Below, piece after piece: positions 24,118 through 33,370 of a stretch of DNA of 64,000 nt. The number at the start of each line of letters is the position of its first letter. Position 1 is the stretch's first letter. This DNA is from an uncultured Bacteroidales bacterium (GTDB lineage: Bacteria; Bacteroidota; Bacteroidia; Bacteroidales; UBA932), in assembly GCA_946405435.1 (NCBI GenBank), contig CAMJHF010000006.1, forward strand, positions 1 through 64,000, given 5' to 3'. Below the pieces are notes generated by a model that was not told the origin of the DNA, ran no database searches, and saw only the letters and a list, made by a program, of their open reading frames with translations. The position numbers were made by a program, and so were the translations under genes.

Positions 24118-26388
24118 ATGAAAAGTTTAAAGATATTCGCTGTTGCGGCCGGTATTCTTGCCCTCGCCGCATGTACAAAAGAGCAGGAAATCTACAGCGT
24201 TGCAAAACTGGATGAGTCCAAGCCCGCTGTCGCTTCCTTCTCGTACGATGACGCCGCTTCCGGCGCCACTTCAGCCGGATTCGCATGGAATGCCGATGCA
24301 GCACTTACCGCAGGCGCCACTTCCTTTACTCTGGAACTGACTGCTGACGTTTCCGTGGAAAGCGTTGAGAATGCTTCTAAATTCAAGGTGGTTGATGCTC
24401 CCGCTGTGTCTTATGTGATGAACGGTCTTTCCAAGGGTGCATTTTATTACGCCCGTATCCGTGCCAATTATCCCGGATTCCTGTATTCCAAATGGACATA
24501 CCTCGGTTCTGAAAGCAATCCTATGGCGGTCTGCGTAGGGACCGGTGTCGTGGATGCAAAATTCGGAGCACCTGCCAACCTCAAGGCCAATGCAACCGAG
24601 ACCAGCTTCAAGGCCACCTGGGACCCTGTGCCTTTTGCAAAATCCTATGTGTTTGAGTACAAGGCTGCAAGTGTAGGCGACTGGTCTGTTATTGGTGATC
24701 TTACCGCCACTTCCTATGAAGTTGAGGGCCTGGTCGCGAAGACAGCCTATGACATCCGTGTCAAGGCCGTTGCAGAAGACAAGGAGTCTGAGTATTCCAC
24801 CGGTTCCGTCACAACCCTTGAGCCCAGTAAATTCAATCCCCAGATGAGCAAGGTTACAGATCTGGTTGAATTCTTCAAGACCGAGGCTGCACTTGCCAGC
24901 ACAGGCAACGAGTATTCTCTTGAAACTGATATCGACCTTACTGGCGTTGAAGTCCCGAGTGCGGCAAGCTTTAAGGGTACGCTCGACGGCAAGGGCCACG
25001 CTATCAAGGGCCTCGCCATCACGAACCCTCTGTTTGCCGAACTTTCCGGATCTGTCAAGAATTTGACTCTTGAGGGAACCGCGACACCTTCCGTAAAGGT
25101 ATTCGGTGTCCTTGCGGCTAACAGCACCGGTTCTCTTTTCAAGGTTGTGAATAAAGTTGCCGTATCCTACTCGGTTGACACTATTTCTGACGAAACTCTT
25201 ATTGCAGGTATAGTCGGCAATGCTTCCGGCTCCATTTCAGAGTGCTCAAATGAGGGTGCTGTCGCAGTCTCGGCTACCGGCGGTATAGTCAATCTTGCAG
25301 TCGGAGGAATAGCCGCGAAGGCTGCAGCTGCATTTGAGAAGTGCACCAACAGCGGGAACGTCAGCGTCGATAGCCCCTATGCCTCCATGAGGAAGGCCGG
25401 GAACATTGTCACTATTCCCGATTATGCACCTTGTGTGGCGGGTCTCGTCGGCTATGCCCTTGATGGATTCTCCATGACTGGCAGTTCCAACTCCGGAACC
25501 GTCACCTACAAGAATACCACAATCGATAAGACCGATGGCGCCGTTGAGCGTATTCTTGTTGCAGGTTTGGTCGCTGCTACCAACGGCAGCATATTCAACA
25601 GCAACAATTCCGGCAAGATTGTTATCGATGTCAAAACATCCGACAGGGCTCCCCGTACCGGAACCGGTACATCCTACATCGTGTGTGTAGGCGGTATTGC
25701 AGGTGGCGACTATTATGCCGGCACTACTCAGACCGGTACGACTATCGACGGTTGTACCAACAGTGGCGCAATTGATTATGTCAGCGATGCTGCGAATGCC
25801 AATTCTACTGTGGGTGGAATCGTTGGCTGGCCTGGTGTTGAAGGTGCAGGATCCACCAGTACCTCCAATAAGTGTATAAACACCGGAAAGATTACAGTCG
25901 ACGGCGTGTCTAAAGTCAGGATTGGCGGAATCGCAGGTGGTAGCGGTCATATAACTGACTGCCAGAACGACAACGAGATTGTTATCAATTCTGCCAATAG
26001 CTCCTCTGTTGCTGGATTCATTTGTGGTTTCCACACCCAGAACCATGTCTTTACAGGCAATGTCGCCAAAGGAAAGATGGATGTCAAGTGCCAGATTGAC
26101 GGCGCTGGCGGTCTGCTTGGAGGACAGGGTAACCAGGCAATCGAATCAGGTACCGGATGCAAGGCTAACTGCACCTTTACCACAACTGCCGAGACTACCA
26201 ATATCGGTCTCGTAGTGGGTAAGATTAGTTCTGGAGACAAAGTTGTGGTCCTTGGCACCGAAGCCGATCCTATCAAGGTCAAGGGTAGTATAAACGGAAC
26301 CGAAATTACGGCCAGCAATTTCGCCGACTATATTGGTGGAAACTATCCTCTTGCAAACAAGACTATTTATGCAGCTTTTGGTGAATAG
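24118..26388 (+). CDS. FN3 and GLUG-repeat surface lipoprotein B
   Basis: This 756-residue paralogue of the preceding gene has the lipobox LAAC followed by TKEQEIYS, two FN3-like domains (about 38-125 and 155-240) and a GLUG-type solenoid to the C-terminus. The repeats include EGAVAVSATGGIVNLAVGGIAAK, CTNSGNVSV and VGGIAGGDYYAGTTQTGTTIDGCTNSGAIDY. Domain order matches lipoprotein A, so the pair arose by tandem duplication and has diverged considerably. It starts 12 nt after the preceding stop and ends at a GAAA-loop terminator. A surface adhesin or ligand-binding role beside the SusCD pair is inferred from context only. Confidence 0.8.
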   Translation: MKSLKIFAVAAGILALAACTKEQEIYSVAKLDESKPAVASFSYDDAASGATSAGFAWNADAALTAGATSFTLELTADVSVESVENASKFKVVDAPAVSYVMNGLSKGAFYYARIRANYPGFLYSKWTYLGSESNPMAVCVGTGVVDAKFGAPANLKANATETSFKATWDPVPFAKSYVFEYKAASVGDWSVIGDLTATSYEVEGLVAKTAYDIRVKAVAEDKESEYSTGSVTTLEPSKFNPQMSKVTDLVEFFKTEAALASTGNEYSLETDIDLTGVEVPSAASFKGTLDGKGHAIKGLAITNPLFAELSGSVKNLTLEGTATPSVKVFGVLAANSTGSLFKVVNKVAVSYSVDTISDETLIAGIVGNASGSISECSNEGAVAVSATGGIVNLAVGGIAAKAAAAFEKCTNSGNVSVDSPYASMRKAGNIVTIPDYAPCVAGLVGYALDGFSMTGSSNSGTVTYKNTTIDKTDGAVERILVAGLVAATNGSIFNSNNSGKIVIDVKTSDRAPRTGTGTSYIVCVGGIAGGDYYAGTTQTGTTIDGCTNSGAIDYVSDAANANSTVGGIVGWPGVEGAGSTSTSNKCINTGKITVDGVSKVRIGGIAGGSGHITDCQNDNEIVINSANSSSVAGFICGFHTQNHVFTGNVAKGKMDVKCQIDGAGGLLGGQGNQAIESGTGCKANCTFTTTAETTNIGLVVGKISSGDKVVVLGTEADPIKVKGSINGTEITASNFADYIGGNYPLANKTIYAAFGE

Positions 26389-26404
26389 TTCCCTGGCTGG
26401 TTTT

Positions 26405-26439
26405 AAAGAAGGGATGGCGAAAGCCATCCCTTCTTTTTT
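26405..26439 (+). terminator. Terminator of the GLUG lipoprotein operon
   Basis: A perfect 14-bp stem (26405-26418 with 26423-26436) with a GAAA tetraloop is followed by T residues. It touches the truB stop codon, which arrives from the other strand. Confidence 0.85.
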
Positions 26440-27250
26440 ATCCCAGCATCTCCAGCGCCTCGTCGATGCTGATGGCGTCGGATTCATGGAAGCCGCCGTT
26501 GGCGGTGCGGCGCAGCGAGCCAAGGAAGGCTCCGGTGCCGAGCGCCTCGCCAAGGTCGCGGGCCAGGGCACGGATGTAGGTGCCCTTGGAGCACTCGACG
26601 CGGATGCGCGCGTAGCTCAAACCGTAGGGCCGCACGTCGGCAACGTTGATGCGGCCTTTGCCCGCTGTGGCCGGGATGGGCTCCGGAGCGTCGAAGTGCT
26701 CGCTGAAGCTGAGAAGCTCAAGGTCGTAGATATTGATAATGGATGACTGCAGGATGTCCCCCGGGTCGAAGGCTTCGCCGCGCTCGCGGGCCTCGCGTAG
26801 CATGCGCCTGGCTGTCTCGTATGCCCTCACTCCGTCTACCGACTTCGCGCTGAAAAGGGGAGCCACTTGCTGCTGTTCGCCCACAAAAGAGGGGAGTACC
26901 GACTCCAGCTTTTCGCGTGTCATATGTCCTTCGGAAAAAACCCGGTCGACATCCTTTTCAAGATCGTAGGACGGTGTGGTGGCTCCGAAGCACACACCTG
27001 CGATGTATTCTTTCCGTGAGGCTTGAAGTTCTTCTGCGCGCCTGGTTGCGGGGCCGATGCAGACCAGCAGGATACCGGTGGCCAGAGGATCCAGAGTGCC
27101 GGCGTGTCCTACTTTGAGGTTTTTCTTGCCGAAGTGCCGGCAGGCCGCCCATTTTATCTTGCGGATCGCGTCTGCCGAAGTCCAGCGCCACGGCTTGTCA
27201 ACCGGCAGCACTATGCCGTCGGGATAGTCGGTGATATCGTTCGAGAACAT
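26438..27250 (-). CDS. truB: tRNA pseudouridine-55 synthase
   Basis: This is a 270-residue protein starting MFSNDITDYPDGIVLPVDKP. It makes pseudouridine 55 in the T-arm of most tRNAs. The catalytic block VGHAGTLDPLATGILL carries the nucleophilic Asp, preceded by the conserved DKPWRWTS substrate segment. It is slightly longer than minimal TruB, mostly through a flexible C-terminal region. The ATG at 27250 overlaps the rpiB stop (TAATG), so translation is probably coupled. The frame stays open for 58 more codons upstream, but that stretch is Arg-rich and antisense-like inside rpiB, so it is not used. Confidence 0.95.
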   Translation of the reverse strand: MFSNDITDYPDGIVLPVDKPWRWTSADAIRKIKWAACRHFGKKNLKVGHAGTLDPLATGILLVCIGPATRRAEELQASRKEYIAGVCFGATTPSYDLEKDVDRVFSEGHMTREKLESVLPSFVGEQQQVAPLFSAKSVDGVRAYETARRMLREARERGEAFDPGDILQSSIINIYDLELLSFSEHFDAPEPIPATAGKGRINVADVRPYGLSYARIRVECSKGTYIRALARDLGEALGTGAFLGSLRRTANGGFHESDAISIDEALEMLG

Positions 27251-27681
27251 TATTTGACGGGTATCTTGGCAATGCGGCGCTCGTGCCTGCCGCCTTCGAA
27301 TTCGGCGGTGAGCCACTCTCGGACCATGCTGACCGCCATGCGGTAGCTCACGAAGCGGGCGGGCATTACGAGCACGTTGGCGTTGTTGTGTCCTTTTACG
27401 AGATGAGCTATTGCAGTATTCCATGCAAGCCCGGCGCGTATGCCCTGGTGCTTGTTGAGGGTTATGGCCATGCCGTTGCCGGTGCCGCAGATGGCGATGC
27501 CTTTGTCTACTTTGCCGCTTTCGACCGCCTGGGCAAGGGGATGGGCGAAGTCGGCGTAGTCACACGAATCCTCGGTGTCCGTGCCGAAATTCACTACCTC
27601 GTAGCCTTTGCCTTCAAGGTACTTGACGAGTTTGAACTTATACTCCACGCCGGCGTGGTCGTTGCATATACCAATTTTCAT
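27250..27681 (-). CDS. rpiB: Ribose-5-phosphate isomerase B
   Basis: This is a 143-residue RpiB/LacAB-family enzyme interconverting ribose 5-phosphate and ribulose 5-phosphate in the pentose phosphate pathway. It begins MKIGICNDHAGVEYK. The catalytic Cys lies in the GIAICGTGNGMAI block, and the active-site NTAIAHLVKGHNNANVL segment follows. It overlaps the upstream GT2 gene by 4 nt (ATGA) and truB by 1 nt (TAATG), placing it inside a tightly coupled operon. Length is normal. Confidence 0.95.
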   Translation of the reverse strand: MKIGICNDHAGVEYKFKLVKYLEGKGYEVVNFGTDTEDSCDYADFAHPLAQAVESGKVDKGIAICGTGNGMAITLNKHQGIRAGLAWNTAIAHLVKGHNNANVLVMPARFVSYRMAVSMVREWLTAEFEGGRHERRIAKIPVK

Positions 27682-28637
27682 ATTTCTTCCTTTATGTTAT
27701 AGTGGTTGCGCTCGGGGGCGGAACGGGAAATCATCTCGCCCAGCAGTCCGGCCAGGAACAGCATTACGCCCAGAACTACGGCGAGCAGCGCCAGATAGAA
27801 GAGCGGCTGGTCGGTTACAGCCCTGAACTTGAGGCCTTGCGCCTGGTGAACCAGCTTGGCGGCGATGATCCACACGGTCATCACGAATCCGACCAGGAAC
27901 ATCAGCAGGCCGCTGTAGCCGAAAAAGTGCATGGGCTTCTTGCCGAAAGTACTCAAGAACCACAGGCTCTGGAGGTCAAGGAAGCCGTTTATAAAGCGCT
28001 CCATGCCGAACTTGCTCTTGCCGTATTTGCGTTTTTCGTGGTGGACGGGCTTCTCGCCTATGTGGGTGAAGCCGGCGTTCTTCGCCAGGTAGGGAATGTA
28101 GCGGTGCATCTCGCCGTAAACTTCGATGCTCTTGACGACGTCTTTGCGGTAGGCTTTGAGGCCGCAGTTCATGTCGTGCAGCTTTATGCCGGTTATACGG
28201 CGCGCCGTGGCGTTGTAGAGCTTGGACGGGAGGTTCTTTGTCAGGGCATTGTCTTTTCGGTGGCGCTTCCACCCGCTGACAAGGTCATAGCCTTCCTCAA
28301 GTATCATCCGGCGCATGTCGGGTATCTCTTCGGGGGAGTCCTGAAGGTCTGCGTCCATGGTGACCACGATGTCGCCGGAAGCGCGCTCGAAGCCGCAGTA
28401 CAGGGCGGCCGACTTGCCGTAGTTGCGCCTGAACCGTATGCCGTGGACGTTGTGATTCCCGGTCTGAATAGACTTGATGCATTCCCACGAGCCGTCTGTG
28501 CTGCCGTCATCCACGAGCAGCACTTCGTAGGAGAGCCCCTCGCAGTCCATTACGTTCGCTATCCTTGAGCAAAGCTCCGGCAGGGACTCTTGCTCATTGA
28601 ACAGCGGTACTACAACTGAAATATCCATTTTGTCCAT
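27678..28637 (-). CDS. GT2 glycosyltransferase, polyprenyl-phosphate type
   Basis: This 319-residue protein has a GT-A domain of family 2 (VVVPLFNEQESLPELCSRI, VLLVDDGSTDGSWE, VVTMDADLQDSPEEIPDM with the DxD motif). Two C-terminal membrane helices (about 230-260 and 270-300) follow. This architecture matches DPM1/ArnC/GtrB-like enzymes that charge undecaprenyl phosphate with a sugar for periplasmic glycan modification. The sugar is not deducible. The start is MDKM; the ATG three codons later is equally possible. It is coupled to DUF4199 upstream by TAATG and to rpiB downstream by ATGA. Confidence 0.9.
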   Translation of the reverse strand: MDKMDISVVVPLFNEQESLPELCSRIANVMDCEGLSYEVLLVDDGSTDGSWECIKSIQTGNHNVHGIRFRRNYGKSAALYCGFERASGDIVVTMDADLQDSPEEIPDMRRMILEEGYDLVSGWKRHRKDNALTKNLPSKLYNATARRITGIKLHDMNCGLKAYRKDVVKSIEVYGEMHRYIPYLAKNAGFTHIGEKPVHHEKRKYGKSKFGMERFINGFLDLQSLWFLSTFGKKPMHFFGYSGLLMFLVGFVMTVWIIAAKLVHQAQGLKFRAVTDQPLFYLALLAVVLGVMLFLAGLLGEMISRSAPERNHYNIKEEI

Positions 28638-29188
28638 TATTCTGAATCATTGCCGGCAAAAGGATTGCTGGACGGAATGTTGCGGCTGAAGATGGCCGAA
28701 AGCACCGTGCCGAAAAGCCAGCACCAGAAGAAATTAAGGAAGAATGTCATGGTGGGGAGCTTTGGAATCATCTCCTCCATCATGTCCATCTGCGCAGAGG
28801 TGAAGGAGCCTTCATAAGTGCCCAGCGCAAGGTCGATGGATTCCTTGAACATGTCTGGCTGGATGAGCAGCACCCAGGCAAGGTAAAAGCCGGAGTACAG
28901 AAGCGCCGACAGCAGGGCCGTGGCGCAGCCCATCCGGAAGCTGTCCCGGTTGGTGACGTCTTCGTGCCTTATGGCAAACCGCTGCATGAAGAATTTCATC
29001 AGACGGATGCAGAGTATGAACTTGAATATCCACAGCAGGACGCTGGAGACATTGACGATCACCGACACTGCCGTGCTGCCCTGGATCTTTGCCAGAAGCA
29101 GGCTGCAAACCATGTAGGCAATGGACACGCCTCCAAGGACAAGGCCGCTGCTGGCGGCGTCGTTCCAAACTATCTTTCTGTCAATCAT
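28637..29188 (-). CDS. DUF4199 membrane protein
   Basis: This is a 183-residue protein with four predicted membrane helices and the DUF4199 pattern: an N-terminal GLVLGGVSIAYMV helix, then paired helices, a QMDMMEEMIP amphipathic segment, and a final helix containing FFWCWLFGTVLSAIFSR. The family is Bacteroidota-specific, commonly precedes GT2 glycosyltransferases, and has no established function. It is the first gene of the DUF4199-GT2-rpiB-truB operon. The ATG at 29188 is chosen because the open frame further upstream runs antisense into thrS and because a TATATTTG box ends 4 nt before this ATG. Confidence 0.85.
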   Translation of the reverse strand: MIDRKIVWNDAASSGLVLGGVSIAYMVCSLLLAKIQGSTAVSVIVNVSSVLLWIFKFILCIRLMKFFMQRFAIRHEDVTNRDSFRMGCATALLSALLYSGFYLAWVLLIQPDMFKESIDLALGTYEGSFTSAQMDMMEEMIPKLPTMTFFLNFFWCWLFGTVLSAIFSRNIPSSNPFAGNDSE

Positions 29189-29192
29189 AGCA

Positions 29193-29220
29193 CAAATATA
29201 GATATAATTTTGTAACTTTG
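29193..29220. promoter_or_regulatory. Divergent back-to-back promoters of DUF4199 operon and thrS operon
   Basis: On the minus strand TATATTTG (29200-29193) lies 4 nt from the DUF4199 ATG. On the plus strand TAACTTTG (29213-29220) lies 22 nt before thrS. Only 12 bp separate the two -7 boxes, so polymerase occupancy at one should interfere with the other. Confidence 0.6.
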
Positions 29221-29242
29221 CAGACTGCAAATAAACTATTAT

Positions 29243-31030
29243 ATGTTGACAATAGCATTTACTGATGGAACCATCCGTCCCTGGGAGGACGATGAAGCGA
29301 AACACATTTTCTGGCATTCTTCGGCGCACCTCATGGCCGAGGCCCTGGAGGCTCTCTATCCGGGCGTGAAATTCGGCGTGGGTCCTGCGGTGGAAACAGG
29401 ATTCTACTACGACGTGGACCTCGGCGACCGCCAGATCAGCGAGGCCGACCTCACAAAGATAGAGGCCAAGATGATAGAACTGGCCCGCACCAAGGAGACT
29501 TTCGAGCGCACCGAGGTGTCCAAAGCCGATGCGCTCAAGTACTTCACCGAAAAAGGGGACCCCTACAAGGTGGAACTTATCCAGGACCTGGAGGACGGCA
29601 CCATCACTTTCTATAAGAACGGCTGCTTCACCGACCTGTGCCGCGGCCCTCACGTAAAGCACGTGGACGATATCAAGGCGGTCAAGCTTACTGCTATTGC
29701 GGGTGCTTACTGGAAAGGGGACCAGAACCGTCAGCAGCTCACCCGCATCTACGGCGTGACCTTCCCCAAGAAGAGCATGCTCGACGAGTATCTCCAGATG
29801 CTTGAGGAGGCCAAGAAGCGCGATCACCGCAAGCTCGGCAAGGAGATGGAACTCTTTACTTTCTCCAACCGGGTGGGTTTGGGCCTGCCTCTCTGGCTGC
29901 CCCGCGGCGCCGTCATGCGCAACACCCTGGAGAATTTCCTCCGCCGCAAGCAGGCTGAACTGGGTTACCTGCCGGTGGTCACTCCGCATATCGGCAGCAA
30001 AGAACTTTATGTTACTTCCGGCCACTATGCAAAGTACGGCAAGGATTCATTCCAGCCCATCCATACTCCGCAGGAAGGAGAGGAGTATATGCTCAAGCCC
30101 ATGAACTGCCCTCACCATTGCGAGATTTTCCGCTCCTCGCCCCGTTCCTACCGCGACCTGCCCCTCCGCTTTGCGGAATTCGGCACCGTCTACCGCTATG
30201 AGCAGAGCGGCGAGCTCCACGGACTTACCCGCGTGCGCGGTTTCACCCAGGACGACGCCCACCTTTTCTGCCGTCCCGACCAGCTCCAGGAAGAGTTCGA
30301 GAAGGTCATCGACCTCATCCTCTACGTGTTCAAGACGCTCAAGATGACGGACTACATGGCCCAGATATCCCTGCGTGACCCCAAGAACACCGAAAAGTAC
30401 ATAGGCTCGGACGAGAATTGGAACAAGGCCGAGCAGGCTATCATAGACGCCGCCGCCAAGAAGGGCCTCAAGACCGTCGTGGAACTTGGAGAGGCCGCTT
30501 TCTACGGCCCCAAGCTCGACTTCATGGTCAAGGACGCAATCGGCCGCAAGTGGCAGCTCGGTACCATCCAGGTGGATTACAACCTGCCCGAGCGCTTCGA
30601 GCTTGAGTTCACCGACGCCGACGGCCGCAAGCAGCGTCCCGTCATGATCCACCGTGCTCCGTTCGGCTCCCTTGAGCGCTTCACCGCCGTGGTGCTCGAG
30701 CACACTGCCGGACACCTGCCGATCTGGCTCTCTCCGGATCAGGTGAAAGTTCTGCCTATCAGCGAAAAATATGCAGATTATGCAGAAAAAGTTTGCAAAT
30801 TGTTGAAAAATTCCGATATTCGCGCTTCCATAGACTCTCGTAATGAGACACTTGGCAAGAGAATCCGTGAGATTTCCCTTCTCAGGGTGCCTGTAATTGC
30901 GATTGTAGGTGAAAAAGAGGCCTCGGAAGGCACCGTCTCCGTACGCAGGGAAGGTGTAGACCAGGGCTCTATGACTGTGGAACAGTTTGTACAATACATT
31001 AATTCAGCGATTGCTGAGGAATTAGCTTAA
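29243..31030 (+). CDS. thrS: Threonyl-tRNA synthetase lacking most of the TGS domain
   Basis: This is a 595-residue ThrRS, about 45-50 residues shorter than the usual 640. It begins [16 protein letters not shown], equivalent to the first TGS strand, and then joins directly to the editing domain ([15 protein letters not shown] with the HxxxH motif, CRGPHV later). The catalytic core is intact (motif 2 at [27 protein letters not shown], zinc Cys in MNCPHHC), as is the anticodon-binding domain. An in-frame stop lies 30 nt upstream and no ATG intervenes, so the missing TGS segment is not a start-site error. It leads the thrS-infC-rpmI-rplT-lepB operon. Confidence 0.95.
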   Translation: MLTIAFTDGTIRPWEDDEAKHIFWHSSAHLMAEALEALYPGVKFGVGPAVETGFYYDVDLGDRQISEADLTKIEAKMIELARTKETFERTEVSKADALKYFTEKGDPYKVELIQDLEDGTITFYKNGCFTDLCRGPHVKHVDDIKAVKLTAIAGAYWKGDQNRQQLTRIYGVTFPKKSMLDEYLQMLEEAKKRDHRKLGKEMELFTFSNRVGLGLPLWLPRGAVMRNTLENFLRRKQAELGYLPVVTPHIGSKELYVTSGHYAKYGKDSFQPIHTPQEGEEYMLKPMNCPHHCEIFRSSPRSYRDLPLRFAEFGTVYRYEQSGELHGLTRVRGFTQDDAHLFCRPDQLQEEFEKVIDLILYVFKTLKMTDYMAQISLRDPKNTEKYIGSDENWNKAEQAIIDAAAKKGLKTVVELGEAAFYGPKLDFMVKDAIGRKWQLGTIQVDYNLPERFELEFTDADGRKQRPVMIHRAPFGSLERFTAVVLEHTAGHLPIWLSPDQVKVLPISEKYADYAEKVCKLLKNSDIRASIDSRNETLGKRIREISLLRVPVIAIVGEKEASEGTVSVRREGVDQGSMTVEQFVQYINSAIAEELA

Positions 31031-31620
31031 TGGCAGGACCTTACAGACCAAAGCCGACCTTCAAGCCAGGAGGTCGCCGCCCGGATCCCCGTCTCCAGAA
31101 AAAAGACGAGGACGGACTCAACATAAACGGACAGATTACTGCTCCGCAAGTCAGGCTCGTCGGAGACAACATCCCCGAGCCCGGCATCTGGCCCATTGCC
31201 AAGGCTATGCAGCTGGCCGACCAGCTGGAACTGGACCTTGTGGAAATCAGCGCCAAGGCCGATCCCCCCGTGTGCAAGATACTGGACTACCAGAAGTACA
31301 TGTATCAGCAGCGCAAGAAAGCCAAGGAGATGAAATCCAATGCTGCCAAGGTGGTCATCAAGGAGATCCGCTTCGGTCCCAACACCGACGAGCACGACTT
31401 CCAGTTCAAGCTCAAGCACGCCGCTGAATTCCTTCAGGAAGGCTCCAAGGTCAAAGCCTCCATCTTCTTCCGCGGCCGTTCTATCATGTTCGCCGAACAG
31501 GGGGAAAAACAGCTCCTCCGTTTCGCAGTGGAGCTGGAGCCCTACGGAAGAGCCGAAAACATGCCAACACTTGAGGGCAAGCGCATGACAATGATGCTTG
31601 CTCCTCTCAAGAAAAAATAA
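31030..31620 (+). CDS. infC: Translation initiation factor IF-3
   Basis: This is a 196-residue IF-3 with the N-terminal domain (NGQITAPQVRLVGDNI, LVEISAKADPPVCKILDYQKY), basic linker and C-terminal domain (KEIRFGPNTDEHDFQFKLKHAAEFLQEGSKVKASIFFRGR). It prevents premature 50S joining and proofreads initiator tRNA. The start is a plain ATG overlapping the thrS stop as TAATG, so the AUU-start autoregulation of E. coli infC cannot operate here; coupling to thrS is more likely. A Pro/Arg-rich N-terminal extension of about 30 residues precedes the core. Confidence 0.97.
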   Translation: MAGPYRPKPTFKPGGRRPDPRLQKKDEDGLNINGQITAPQVRLVGDNIPEPGIWPIAKAMQLADQLELDLVEISAKADPPVCKILDYQKYMYQQRKKAKEMKSNAAKVVIKEIRFGPNTDEHDFQFKLKHAAEFLQEGSKVKASIFFRGRSIMFAEQGEKQLLRFAVELEPYGRAENMPTLEGKRMTMMLAPLKKK

Positions 31621-31646
31621 CTTATTAACAATTAATTATCAACACA

Positions 31647-31841
31647 ATGGCAAAGCTTAAATCCAACTCCGGTGCCAAAAAGCGCTTCACGCTTACCGGA
31701 TCGGGAAAAATCAAGAGGAAGCATGCTTACCACAGCCACATCCTCACCAAGAAAACCAAGAAGCGCAAAAGAAATCTGGACCATTTCGCCCTCGTCGAGA
31801 AGGCAGACCTGGTCAGGGTAAAAGAAATGTTGGTTCTCTAA
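31647..31841 (+). CDS. rpmI: 50S ribosomal protein L35
   Basis: This is a 64-residue, very basic protein with the L35 signature [41 protein letters not shown]. It lies in the conserved infC-rpmI-rplT order, 26 nt after infC, with an AT-rich A-tract ahead of the ATG in place of a Shine-Dalgarno sequence. Confidence 0.97.
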   Translation: MAKLKSNSGAKKRFTLTGSGKIKRKHAYHSHILTKKTKKRKRNLDHFALVEKADLVRVKEMLVL

Positions 31842-31853
31842 AAGTATTGAATT

Positions 31854-32198
31854 ATGCCTAGATCAGTTAACTCTGTTGCCTCAAGGGCACGCCGCAAGAA
31901 GATTCTCAAGAGAACCCGCGGTAATTTCCTGTCCCGCAAGAACGTTTGGACAGTTGCAAAGAACACCTACGAGAAAGGTCTCACCTACGCCTATCGCGAC
32001 CGCAAGAACAAGAAGCGCAACTTCCGCGCCCTGTGGATTCAGCGTATCAATGCGGCTGCACGCCAGTACGGCATCTCCTATTCCCAGTTCATGGGTAAGC
32101 TTGGTGCCCAGAATATCGGTCTGAACCGCAAGGTACTCGCCGACCTGGCCATGAACAATCCCCAGGCTTTCGAGGCTATCATCAACTCTGTAAAATAA
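31854..32198 (+). CDS. rplT: 50S ribosomal protein L20
   Basis: This is a 114-residue L20 with the basic N-terminal extension ([24 protein letters not shown]) and the conserved globular segment [34 protein letters not shown]20 is needed for early 50S assembly and in many bacteria represses its own operon. No L20-like pseudoknot leader is evident, since infC is fused to thrS by overlapping codons. It starts 12 nt after rpmI. Confidence 0.97.
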   Translation: MPRSVNSVASRARRKKILKRTRGNFLSRKNVWTVAKNTYEKGLTYAYRDRKNKKRNFRALWIQRINAAARQYGISYSQFMGKLGAQNIGLNRKVLADLAMNNPQAFEAIINSVK

Positions 32199-32205
32199 GT
32201 AGAAG

Positions 32206-33363
32206 GTGGCGAGGAGGAAAAGGTTCCGTACCAAGAGCAAGGTCCTGAACTGGATACTTGACTGGGTGGACGCGATACTGTTCGCAGTGGTCGTGGTCAC
32301 TCTGATCAACGTATTCTGGTTCCAGTCCTTCAAGATTCCCTCCTCATCAATGGAAAGCAGCCTGTATACGGGCGACCATCTTTTCGTGAGCAAGCTGACC
32401 TACGGAGCGCGCATGCCCATGACGCCACTCACCATCCCGTTCACGCACAACGTCATCGGCCGGAAGGAATCTTATTCCACCTCAGTCCAGTGGAAGTACA
32501 GGCGTCTGCCGGGATTCAGGAAGGTGCGTCGCGGCGACTGCGTAGTCTTCGGGTTCCCTCACGGAGACACGGTGCTGTCCAAGGCTCCAGTCGAGGATTA
32601 TTACACAGTGGTCCGCTACATGGGACGTGACGCTGCAGTCAAGGCCTTCGGCCCTGTCATCGTGCGCCCGATGGACAAGAAAGACCATTATGTAAAGCGC
32701 TGCGTAGCTCTTCCCGGCGACACTCTCGAGGTCCGCGACGGCCTTGTGTGGGTCAACGGCGAGCAGCAGACGGTATATCCCGGCGTCCAGCTCAGCTATC
32801 AGGTGATAACGACCGGCAGGGAGTTCAACCCCAAAGTGATAGACCAGATTGGCCTCAACACGAAGGAGCTGCGTTTCTCTTCCGCGTTGCCCGGCTACCC
32901 CGAAATGCCTCTTACGGCCGAAATGCTGGAGAAGGTCAAGTCCATGAAAAACGTGGTTTCCGTAGAACCGGTCCTCCAGACCGACACCCTGTCCTGGAAG
33001 GAGATTTTCCCCTTCAGTCCGGACTTCACCTGGTCCCGCGATTCCTACGGTCCGCTGTGGATTCCCAGTGAAGGGGCCACCGTTGAGATCACCGCCGCCA
33101 ATCTTCCTCTGTACGAGAGGATTATAAGCGACTACGAGCATGCAGACGTGGCTGCCGCCCTGGCTTGCGGTTCCTACACTTTCAAGCAGAATTATTTTTT
33201 TATGATGGGAGACAACAGGCACAATTCCCTGGACTCAAGGTACTGGGGGTTCGTACCTGAAGACCATATAGTCGGACGCCCGTCCCTTATATGGCTCTCC
33301 ACCGATGCGGGACGGAAATTCCCCAAGAACATCAGGTGGGGCAGATTCTTCAAATTTCTGTAG
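32206..33363 (+). CDS. lepB: Signal peptidase I
   Basis: This 385-residue inner-membrane protease (S26) cuts signal peptides. One N-terminal membrane helix (about 15-40) leads to the catalytic Ser48 (KIPSSSME), then the lysine base K164 (HYVKRCVALPGD) and the GDNRHNSLDSRYWGFVP box near residue 330. About 120 residues are inserted between the Lys box and the final box, as is usual for Bacteroidota LepB. The start is GTG at 32206, 7 nt after rplT. The next in-frame ATG would remove the membrane anchor and catalytic serine, so GTG must be used. Confidence 0.95.
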   Translation: MARRKRFRTKSKVLNWILDWVDAILFAVVVVTLINVFWFQSFKIPSSSMESSLYTGDHLFVSKLTYGARMPMTPLTIPFTHNVIGRKESYSTSVQWKYRRLPGFRKVRRGDCVVFGFPHGDTVLSKAPVEDYYTVVRYMGRDAAVKAFGPVIVRPMDKKDHYVKRCVALPGDTLEVRDGLVWVNGEQQTVYPGVQLSYQVITTGREFNPKVIDQIGLNTKELRFSSALPGYPEMPLTAEMLEKVKSMKNVVSVEPVLQTDTLSWKEIFPFSPDFTWSRDSYGPLWIPSEGATVEITAANLPLYERIISDYEHADVAAALACGSYTFKQNYFFMMGDNRHNSLDSRYWGFVPEDHIVGRPSLIWLSTDAGRKFPKNIRWGRFFKFL

Positions 33364-33370
33364 TCCATGG

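Noticed and set aside
27251..27424. N-terminal extension of truB by 58 codons
   Set aside because: The stretch lies inside rpiB on the same strand in another frame, is Arg/Gln-rich and has no family similarity; ATG 27250 with the TAATG junction fits.
29189..30025. Upstream extension of the DUF4199 frame to 462 codons
   Set aside because: It runs antisense through thrS and past both promoters; the family N-terminus begins at 29188.
31000..31040. AUU start and classical autoregulation of infC
   Set aside because: The start is ATG, overlapping the thrS stop codon.
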